Assembly (NCBI RefSeq): GCF_006912135.1 | Contig: NZ_VIRS01000004.1 | Span: 186,001-250,000, forward strand | DNA from: Cryptosporangium phraense | GTDB lineage: Bacteria; Actinomycetota; Actinomycetes; Mycobacteriales; Cryptosporangiaceae | DNA: 64,000 nucleotides | Direction of reading: 5' to 3' | Part shown: positions 58,827 to 64,000 of the stretch, piece after piece | How the letters are laid out: the number at the start of each line of letters is the position of its first letter | Position numbering within the stretch: the first letter of the stretch is position 1 | Notes under the pieces: generated by a model | Seen by the model: only the letters and a program-made list of their open reading frames with translations | Database searches by the model: none | What the model was told of the DNA's origin: nothing | Made by a program: the position numbers and the translations under genes

Positions 58827-58842
58827 AACGCTGAACAGCGTT
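58827..58842. promoter_or_regulatory. dyad between the LuxR gene and the lipase gene
   Basis: AACGCTG-AA-CAGCGTT is a perfect 7-bp dyad, 23 bases upstream of the LuxR start and 129 upstream of the lipase start. A second pair, CCGAT and ATCGG, lies beside it (58809-58825). It is a candidate operator for the LAL regulator or another factor. Confidence 0.4.
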
Positions 58843-58970
58843 AGTTTTAGGTTTTCTGTGCATCCGCCCCGACCGGTCGAGTACCGATATAGGCCCGAAC
58901 CGGCGATATTACCGACGCGTTACGTCACCGTGTGCAGTCAAAGTTCGGGAACCCCAACGAGGAGGTTCCC

Positions 58971-59636
58971 ATGCGCAGAGTCCTCATCCTGTTACTGGCC
59001 GCGGTGGCCGCGATCGCGTTCGCGCCGACGGCACCGGCCCAGGCGGCCACCGACGTGCCGGTCGTGTTCGTCCACGGCTACACGGGCAGCGCCTCGAACT
59101 GGACGACGGCCGAGTCGGTCTTCCGGGCCGGCGGCTACTCGAGCAGCCGGCTCTTCGCCTACGAGTACAACTCGTACGGCAACAACATCACGAACGCGCA
59201 GGGCCTCTCGACGTTCGTCGACAACGTCAAGCGGCAGACCGGGGCCTCGAAAGTGGACATCGTGAACCACTCGATGGGTGGCCTGGTGAGCCTCTGGTAC
59301 ATCAAGCAGTTGGGTGGGGCGTCGAGCGTCCGGCGACTGGCGTCGCTGGCCGGGGCGAACCACGGGACGACGTCGGCCGGGGCCTGCCTGACGTTCACGA
59401 CCTGCCAGCAGATGTATCCGGGGTCGTCGTTCATCAACACGCTGAGCGCGGGTGACGAGACGCCCGGGCCGACCGTGTACCGGACCTGGTACTCGCCGTG
59501 CGACGGGATCATCATCCCGTACACCAGCACGGTCCTGAGCGGGGCGACGAACACGTACGTCGCCTGCGAGACCCACCTCGGGTACCTGACCGACACGTCG
59601 ATCCTCACCCAGGTGCGGAGCTACCTGACCGCCTGA
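58971..59636 (+). CDS. secreted lipase/esterase (lipase class 2-like)
   Basis: 221 residues from the ATG at 58971, with GAGGAGG 5 bases upstream. The signal peptide is RRVLILLLAAVAAIAFAPTAPAQA. The mature alpha/beta-hydrolase has PVVFVHGYTGSASNW (oxyanion region), VDIVNHSMGGLVS with the nucleophile Ser near residue 101, and a C-terminal THLGYLTD holding the His. The elbow is NHSMG rather than GHSMG; Bacillus LipA has AHSMG, so the first position tolerates change. Three or four Cys could form disulfides. A strong terminator follows. Confidence 0.88.
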   Translation: MRRVLILLLAAVAAIAFAPTAPAQAATDVPVVFVHGYTGSASNWTTAESVFRAGGYSSSRLFAYEYNSYGNNITNAQGLSTFVDNVKRQTGASKVDIVNHSMGGLVSLWYIKQLGGASSVRRLASLAGANHGTTSAGACLTFTTCQQMYPGSSFINTLSAGDETPGPTVYRTWYSPCDGIIIPYTSTVLSGATNTYVACETHLGYLTDTSILTQVRSYLTA

Positions 59637-59637
59637 G

Positions 59638-59678
59638 ACAGCGAGACGGCCCCGCCGATGGCGGGGCCGTCTCGCTGT
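59638..59678 (+). terminator. strong intrinsic terminator after the lipase gene
   Basis: A perfect 19-bp stem (59638-59656 pairing with 59660-59678) with a GAT loop begins at the lipase stop. Arms include GACGGCCCCGCC and GGCGGGGCCGTC. It is followed by TTTGCTTACTT. It could work in both directions. Confidence 0.85.
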
Positions 59679-59680
59679 TT

Positions 59681-59863
59681 GCTTACTTCCGCTTCGCTTG
59701 CCCCAGGGGCCCTGTGCGGAACGTTCCGCCGGACCGCTTACCTACACTTGGCTTGCCCCAGGGGCCCTGTGCGGAACGTTCCGGCCGGACCGCTTACCTA
59801 CACTTGGCTTGCCCCAGGGGCCCTGTGCGGAACGTTCCGCACCGGACCGCTTACCTACGCTTG
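59681..59863. repeat. three tandem copies (plus a degenerate fourth) of the rpmE2 3' end
   Basis: Units of 55, 56 and 57 bases start at 59696, 59751 and 59807. Each holds GCCCCAGGGGC, the palindrome CGGAACGTTCCG (in the last copy extended to GTGCGGAACGTTCCGCAC, 59825-59842) and TTACCTAC.CTTGGCTTG. Read on the minus strand that last segment is CAAGCCAAGTGTAGGTAA (Gln-Ala-Lys-Cys-Arg-stop), a copy of the real rpmE2 ending Gln-Ala-Lys-Arg-Arg-stop. A weaker copy at 59681-59700 reads Gln-Ala-Lys-Arg-Lys-stop. The 3' end of rpmE2 with its hairpin appears to have been duplicated serially. Confidence 0.82.
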
Positions 59864-60099
59864 GCTTGGCGGGCGCGGAACTTCTCGACGCGGCCGGCGC
59901 TGTCGATGACGCGCTGCTGACCGGTGTAGAACGGGTGGCTCGCCGACGAGATGTCGACGTCGACCAGCGGGTACGTGTTGCCGTCCGACCACTCGATCGT
60001 GCGGTCCGTGGCCACCGTCGAGCGGGTCAGGAACGCCTCGTCCGCGGACCGGTCACGGAACACCACCGGGCGGTACTGGGGGTGGATGCCAGGCTTCAT
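59851..60099 (-). CDS. rpmE2: ribosomal protein L31 type B (zinc-free)
   Basis: 82 residues from the ATG at 60099, which has AGAGGAAC upstream; the longer frame is not used. [20 protein letters not shown], then [52 protein letters not shown] are typical L31B. The CxxC zinc motif of type A L31 is absent. Such paralogues replace the zinc protein when zinc is scarce. A Zur-like box lies about 100 bases upstream, shared with rpmG. The last codons fall in the tandem repeat array. Confidence 0.93.
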   Translation of the reverse strand: MKPGIHPQYRPVVFRDRSADEAFLTRSTVATDRTIEWSDGNTYPLVDVDISSASHPFYTGQQRVIDSAGRVEKFRARQAKRR

Positions 60100-60192
60100 G
60101 CCTACGTTCCTCTCTTCCGCGACTCCGTTCGAGCCGCACGGTTGGATAACCCAACCCACCCCGGGGATGTTCCCGTGGAGCCGCGGAATATC

Positions 60193-60207
60193 TGAACATG
60201 GTTTTCG
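60193..60207. promoter_or_regulatory. Zur-type zinc box between rpmE2 and rpmG
   Basis: TGAACATGGTTTTCG resembles the actinobacterial Zur box (TGAAAATGATTTTCA) at 12 of 15 positions. It sits between divergent genes for zinc-free ribosomal proteins L31 and L33, which Zur represses in Streptomyces. The position, 34 bases upstream of rpmG and 94 from rpmE2, fits repression of one or both genes. Confidence 0.65.
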
Positions 60208-60240
60208 TTAAGCCAGGTACAGGAACGAAGGAGGCCCCCC

Positions 60241-60408
60241 ATGGCGAAGGGCAACGAGCTCCGTCCGGTCGTGAAGCTGCGGTCGACCGCGGGCACCGGA
60301 TTCACGTACGTGACCCGCAAGAACCGCCGGAACGACCCGAACCGCCTCACGCTCACGAAGTACGACCCGCGAGCGGGTCGACACGTGGAGTTCCGCGAAG
60401 AGCGCTGA
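60241..60408 (+). CDS. rpmG: ribosomal protein L33 (zinc-free type)
   Basis: 55 residues: [20 protein letters not shown], then [35 protein letters not shown]. This is a complete L33 without the zinc-binding CxxC pairs of the C+ paralogue. A GGAGG ribosome site precedes the ATG at 60241. It faces rpmE2 across a Zur-like box, so the pair is probably induced by zinc starvation, freeing zinc from ribosomes. A clear terminator follows the stop. Confidence 0.93.
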   Translation: MAKGNELRPVVKLRSTAGTGFTYVTRKNRRNDPNRLTLTKYDPRAGRHVEFREER

Positions 60409-60418
60409 CCAACTCGAA

Positions 60419-60446
60419 CGCCCGGCCCCGAGGGGCCGGGCGTTTT
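60419..60446 (+). terminator. intrinsic terminator after rpmG
   Basis: CGCCCGGCCC pairs with GGGCCGGGCG (10-bp stem, 4-base loop) and is followed by TTTT. It lies 10 bases after the rpmG stop, a standard rho-independent terminator. Confidence 0.85.
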
Positions 60447-60477
60447 CGTGTCCGCGCCCGCCGGGTAGCGACTCGAC

Positions 60478-60774
60478 ATGACGAACCCCCACGACGACCT
60501 CGACACCGATCCGAACCACGACGCGCTCGCTCCCGACGACGCCCCCGTCGACACCCGCTCCCCGGCCGAGATCGCCGAGGACCGAGAGGAGCGCAGCGTG
60601 GACGGCGACCCGGAGGCGTCCGGCCCGGCCGTCCCCAAATGGGTCGTGCCGGCGGTCGCCGCCGTCCTGGTCTTCCTCCTGCTGGCGTTCCCGCTCGGCT
60701 GGACGATCTGGGCCGCGATCGTCGGCGCGATCGCCGCCGCCGCCGTCTCGTACGCATTCGTCTTCCGGCTCTGA
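60478..60774 (+). CDS. small two-helix membrane protein, unknown
   Basis: 98 residues. An acidic, soluble N-terminal half (HDDLDTDPNHDALAPDDAP, RSPAEIAEDREER) precedes two adjacent helices (WVVPAVAAVLVFLLLAFPLGW and WAAIVGAIAAAAVSYAFVF). No family is recognised; similar small acidic-head membrane proteins are common in actinomycetes. Start ATG at 60478 after the rpmG terminator, so probably transcribed alone. Confidence 0.6.
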   Translation: MTNPHDDLDTDPNHDALAPDDAPVDTRSPAEIAEDREERSVDGDPEASGPAVPKWVVPAVAAVLVFLLLAFPLGWTIWAAIVGAIAAAAVSYAFVFRL

Positions 60775-60784
60775 GCTCCAAGCT

Positions 60785-61777
60785 CTAAGCCGCGACGGCC
60801 TCGCGATCAGCGTCCGCCTCGGTGGGCGCGGACGCGCCCCAACGGCGGGCCAGCACCGCGCAGACGATCAGCTGCAGCTGGTGGAACAGCATCAGCGGCA
60901 GGATCACCAGACCGGCGCCGGTACCGAAGATGACCGTCGCCATCGGCACGCCGGTCGCGAGGCTCTTCTTCGACCCGGCGAACACGATCGTGATCCGGTC
61001 CTCCCGGTTGAACCCGAGCCGCTTGGCGACCACCGACGTCGTCACCAGCACCGCGGCCAGCAGCACGCACGACACGACGACCAGCGCGACCAGGTCCCAG
61101 GCCGACAGCTTGCTCCACACCCCGGCCACCACCGCGCCGCTGAACGCGGTGTAGACGACCAGCAGGATCGACCCGCGGTCGAGCAGCCCGAGCACCTTTT
61201 TGTGCCGCCCGACGAACCCGCCGATCCACGGCCGCAGCGCCTGCCCGAGCGCGAACGGCACCAGCAGCTGCACCACGATCTTCACGATCGTCCCGCCCGA
61301 CAGCGACACCCCGTTGTTGCTGAGCACGACCGCGACCAGCAGCGGCGTCACGATCACACCGAGCACGTTCGACAGCGACGCGGTGCAGATCGCCGCGGCC
61401 ACGTTCCCCTTCGCGATCGACACGAACGCGATCGACGACTGCACGGTCGACGGCAGCAGGCAGAGGAACAGCACGCCGGCCGCCAGCTCGGACGAGAGGA
61501 CCGCGTCCGGCAGTAGCCGGATCGCCAGCCCCAGCACCGGGAACAGCACGAACGTGAAGGCCAGCACCAGCAGGTGCAACCGCCAATGGCGGATGCCTGC
61601 GATCACGGTTTCCGTGGACAGCCGCGCGCCGTACAGGAAGAACAAGAACCCGATGGCGACGATGATGAGCTGGTCGAGTACGTCCTCGACGACGCCCCGC
61701 GCCGGCAGCACGGAAGCGAGCGCGACCATTGTGAGCAGCGCCACAATGTAAGGGTCGGGGCGGAATCGACGGAACAT
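60785..61777 (-). CDS. BASS/SBF-like transporter (YfeH type)
   Basis: 330 residues from the ATG at 61777. About nine to ten helices of the bile-acid:sodium symporter fold are present: LDQLIIVAIGFLFFLYGARLSTE, LLPSTVQSSIAFVSIAKGNVAAAICTASLSNVLGVIVTPLL (crossover motif) and FAGSKKSLATGVPMATVIFG (second). The DUF4137/YfeH class transports unknown organic anions. A LysR regulator is transcribed divergently, with an operator-like dyad between, so its expression is probably induced by a substrate. Confidence 0.85.
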   Translation of the reverse strand: MFRRFRPDPYIVALLTMVALASVLPARGVVEDVLDQLIIVAIGFLFFLYGARLSTETVIAGIRHWRLHLLVLAFTFVLFPVLGLAIRLLPDAVLSSELAAGVLFLCLLPSTVQSSIAFVSIAKGNVAAAICTASLSNVLGVIVTPLLVAVVLSNNGVSLSGGTIVKIVVQLLVPFALGQALRPWIGGFVGRHKKVLGLLDRGSILLVVYTAFSGAVVAGVWSKLSAWDLVALVVVSCVLLAAVLVTTSVVAKRLGFNREDRITIVFAGSKKSLATGVPMATVIFGTGAGLVILPLMLFHQLQLIVCAVLARRWGASAPTEADADREAVAA

Positions 61778-61818
61778 GAGAGTCAACTCTCCGGCACGCC
61801 GCCAAAATCGTGAAGTGC

Positions 61819-61840
61819 GATCACCCCTCTGACTGTGATC
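61819..61840. promoter_or_regulatory. LysR-type operator between transporter and lysR
   Basis: GATCAC-N10-GTGATC is a perfect 6-bp dyad containing the T-N11-A pattern of LysR binding sites. GTGATC is repeated as GTGATG at 61848-61853. It lies in the 73-base gap between the divergent starts (61777 and 61851/61854). The adjacent LysR protein is the obvious ligand. Confidence 0.65.
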
Positions 61841-61853
61841 ATAAAATGTGATG

Positions 61854-62693
61854 ATGTTCGACCCGGTCCAACTCCGCTCGTTTCTCACTGTGGCCCGCAC
61901 CCGGAGCTTCACCCGGGCCGCCACCGAGCTCGGCGTCCAGCAGTCGACGGTGAGCCAGCACATCCGCAAGCTCGAGCAGGCGACCGGGCGGCCGCTGTTC
62001 CTCCGCGACACCCACACCGTGCTGCTCACCGCCGACGGCGAGGCGATGCTGGGGTTCGCCCGGGCCCTGGACGAGATCCACGAGCAGGCCGCCGGGTACT
62101 TCGCCGGGTCCGATTTGCGCGGCCGGCTGCGGTTCGGGGTGTCCCAGGATCTGGCGCTGACCCAGCTCCCCCGCATCCTGCGGGACTTCCGCCGTACCCA
62201 CCCGCTGGTCGACCTCGAGCTCACCGTCGAACTGAGCGGGACGCTGCACAAGGCCCTGCAGGACGGGCAGCTCGACCTGGTGTTCGCGAAGCGGATGGCC
62301 GGGCCGGGAGAGGGACAGCTGGTCTGGCGGGAGCGGCTGGCCTGGCTGGGCGTGCCCGACCTGCGGCTCGACCCCACCGGCCCGGTACCGCTGATCATCT
62401 ACCCGCCGCCGTCGCTGACCCGGGAGCGGGCGCTGCAGGTCCTCGAGGAACAGCGCCGGCCGTGGCGGGCGGTGTGCACGAGCGCCAGCCTCAACGGGCT
62501 GGCCGCGGCCGCGCTGGGCGGCCTGGGCGTGGTGCCGTTCGTGCAGCGGCTCGGGCCGGCCGGGCTGGCCGAGGTCCCGGCGCAGTACCGGCTCCCGGCA
62601 CTCGGCGAGGTGGAATTCGTCCTGCTGCACACCGACCGCGTGGTCCCGGAGTCGGCCGAGGCGCTGGCCGCCGCCATCCGCACGGCAGCCTGA
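61854..62693 (+). CDS. LysR-family regulator
   Basis: About 279 residues. The start is one of three consecutive codons (GTG 61848, ATG 61851, ATG 61854). The HTH is MFDPVQLRSFLTVARTRSFTRAATELGVQQSTVSQHIRKLE (residues 1-41). The effector domain begins LRGRLRFGVSQDLALTQLPRILRDFRRTHP. It likely activates the divergent BASS transporter and represses itself. The ligand is unknown. Confidence 0.88.
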   Translation: MFDPVQLRSFLTVARTRSFTRAATELGVQQSTVSQHIRKLEQATGRPLFLRDTHTVLLTADGEAMLGFARALDEIHEQAAGYFAGSDLRGRLRFGVSQDLALTQLPRILRDFRRTHPLVDLELTVELSGTLHKALQDGQLDLVFAKRMAGPGEGQLVWRERLAWLGVPDLRLDPTGPVPLIIYPPPSLTRERALQVLEEQRRPWRAVCTSASLNGLAAAALGGLGVVPFVQRLGPAGLAEVPAQYRLPALGEVEFVLLHTDRVVPESAEALAAAIRTAA

Positions 62694-62710
62694 CGGCTCG
62701 CCGCGGCTCG

Positions 62711-64000
62711 TCATTCGGCCGAGGCCGGGAGGGTGATCGTGAAGACGGTGCCGCACGGGACTCCCGGGCGGGCGGCGATCGTCCCGCCGTGGCGCTCGAC
62801 GATGGCTTTGGTGATCGCCAGCCCGAGCCCGGTGCCCTTGATGCCCTGCTGCACCGCGTTGCTGGTCCGGAAGAACCGCTCGAACAGCCGCGGGTACTGG
62901 TCGGCCGGGATGCCGATCCCGGTGTCGGCGACGTCCAGCGTCGCAACGCCGTCGGCGTTCGCGGCCCGTATCGAGACCTGACCGCCGTCCGGCGTGTACT
63001 TCACCGCGTTCGAGACGACGTTCGTGAGCACCTGCCGGAACCGCGCCGGGTCCGCGCACACGACGACCGGGCCGTCGGTGGTCACCGCCACCGTGAGGTG
63101 CTTGGCCTCGGCGGCCGGCCGCAGGTCGGTGACGACGTCGCCGACCAGCTTGCTCAGCGACACCGGGCGGACGTCCACCGAGATCTCGCCCGCGTCCAGG
63201 CGGGCCATGTCGAGCAGGTCGTCGGTGAGCTGCTGCAGGTCGGCGGCCTTGCGGTCGACGATCCGGAGGAAGTGGTCGGCGGCCGGCGAGATGCCTTCCG
63301 GCTCGTCGAAGACCAGCTCCAGGTAGCCGCGGATCGACGTGATCGGCGACCGCAGCTCGTGGGTGACCAGCGCGACCAGCTCGTCCTTCATCCGGTCGAG
63401 CTCCCGCAGCTCGGCGATCTGCTGCCGCTTGCGGGCCAGCAGTTCCTCCCGCTCGGAGGAGATCCGGTTCCGCTCGGTGATGTCGGTACAGATCCCGTCG
63501 ATGTACAGCCGGTCGCTCTCGCGACGCGGCACCGCGCGCGTCCAGACCCAACGGACGACGCCGTCCCGGCCGACGAAGCGCGCCTCCAGTTCCCCGGGCC
63601 GGCCTTCCCGGACCGACGCGTGGAACGTGGCCAGGGACTCCGCGTCGTCCGGGTGCACGAGCTCGGAGAGCTGGACGGTCCGGCCGTCGGGCGTGTAGAG
63701 GTCGGCCCCGAACACGCGGGCGCCGTTCGGGCTGGCGAACAACAGCGTCGCCTCCCCGTGCGGACCGACCTCGACGCTCCAGACGTAGTCGTCGATGCTG
63801 GAGACGACCTGCTCGAACGCCCGCCAGGCGGCCTGCGCCCGGCGGCTCTCGACGAACCGGGCCAGGTAGGCGCCGACGCCGTCCAGCCGGCTGAGCAGCT
63901 CCTCGTCGCAGCCCAGCGGGCCGTCGTGGCGGAACACCAGGACGCCGAGGAGCCCGTCGCCGCTGCGCACCGGCAGGCCGAGCGTCGCGCCCGGGCCGTC
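62711..64000 (-). CDS. GAF-PAS sensor histidine kinase, cut by the right edge
   Basis: The open frame runs off the window; the visible 430 residues end in a stop at 62711. GATLGLPVRSGDGLLGVLVFRHDGP at the edge looks like the end of a GAF domain. A PAS domain follows (WRAFEQVVSSIDDYVWSVEV to RLYIDGICTDITERNRI). The HisKA dimer contains THELRSPITSIRGYLELV with the phospho-acceptor His. The ATPase has N box NVVSNAVKYTPDGG, G1 DTGIGIP and G2 GTGLGLAITKAIVERHGG. No transmembrane helix is visible in the part present. Its response regulator is not in the window. Confidence 0.88.
   Translation of the reverse strand, partial: DGPGATLGLPVRSGDGLLGVLVFRHDGPLGCDEELLSRLDGVGAYLARFVESRRAQAAWRAFEQVVSSIDDYVWSVEVGPHGEATLLFASPNGARVFGADLYTPDGRTVQLSELVHPDDAESLATFHASVREGRPGELEARFVGRDGVVRWVWTRAVPRRESDRLYIDGICTDITERNRISSEREELLARKRQQIAELRELDRMKDELVALVTHELRSPITSIRGYLELVFDEPEGISPAADHFLRIVDRKAADLQQLTDDLLDMARLDAGEISVDVRPVSLSKLVGDVVTDLRPAAEAKHLTVAVTTDGPVVVCADPARFRQVLTNVVSNAVKYTPDGGQVSIRAANADGVATLDVADTGIGIPADQYPRLFERFFRTSNAVQQGIKGTGLGLAITKAIVERHGGTIAARPGVPCGTVFTITLPASAE

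Noticed and set aside
1-64000. CRISPR array, prophage or insertion sequence
   Set aside because: No regularly spaced direct repeats with unique spacers, no transposase, integrase or phage structural genes were seen. The only tandem arrays are the coding minisatellite and the rpmE2 3' repeats.

Overview
The window is strongly G+C-rich DNA with dense, short-spaced genes, frequent GTG starts and many 4-nt stop/start overlaps. Gene content (split cobalamin set with a CobI-CobJ fusion, LAL-type LuxR regulator, zinc-free L31/L33 ribosomal paralogues beside a Zur-like site, an Rv1733c-like membrane protein, a BlaI/M56 pair) points to a filamentous or soil Actinomycetota. The order cannot be fixed from sequence reading alone. 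I saw no transposase, integrase, CRISPR array, rRNA or tRNA, and no gene-free stretch longer than about 300 bases.

Layout. 0-6 kb: start of mtnD (left edge, minus strand), then divergently an ABC sugar-type importer, a methylthioribose kinase (mtnK1) and a GH114-like lipoprotein. 6-9 kb: two SDR oxidoreductases and two regulators, with a clear twin TetR operator. 9.2-16.3 kb: cobIJ, cobH, cobG (minus) divergent from cobN (plus). 16.8-20.4 kb: a tightly coupled mtnK2-mtnA-mtnC-mtnB operon. Together with mtnD it supplies MTR kinase, isomerase, dehydratase, enolase-phosphatase and dioxygenase, the steps from methylthioribose to the ketoacid of methionine. 20.4-22.6 kb: two secreted or anchored proteins of unknown function and a solitary PemK/MazF-type toxin. 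22.7-28.5 kb: LacI regulator, alpha-glucoside-type ABC importer and GH13 glucosidase. 28.5-33.9 kb: ArsR regulator and a copper/haem-flavoured envelope cluster (YcnI, a cupredoxin lipoprotein, a small membrane protein and a remarkable membrane protein fused to a DyP peroxidase). 34-36.7 kb: cobL-cobM-cobK. 36.8-45.5 kb: TetR, GGDEF-EAL protein, amino-acid permease, AraC/DJ-1 regulator, a kinase-like/methyltransferase fusion, a truncated ArsR/CmtR relic, a CDF metal exporter, moeA and a tiny CxxC protein. 45.7-52.7 kb: CAP-like protein, siderophore-interacting reductase behind an iron box, a glutamine-synthetase-like enzyme, an HD protein, BlaI/M56, a DUF2231 protein behind a BlaI-like operator, an Rv1733c-like protein and a decayed ABC ATPase. 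52.8-64 kb: phosphoketolase, YnfA, LAL regulator with an internal 15-bp minisatellite, secreted lipase, zinc-free L31/L33 pair, BASS-type transporter with LysR, and a PAS histidine kinase cut by the right edge.

The most notable observations are a probable dual Sec/Tat-targeted DyP fusion in a cluster where three exported proteins begin with histidine after signal cleavage; a methylthioribose uptake operon; a 46-bp perfect hairpin inserted in frame in cobN; serial duplication of the 3' end of rpmE2; a 16-bp hairpin at the start of a sugar permease gene; and an ArsR/CmtR relic abutting a degenerate-kinase/methyltransferase fusion.
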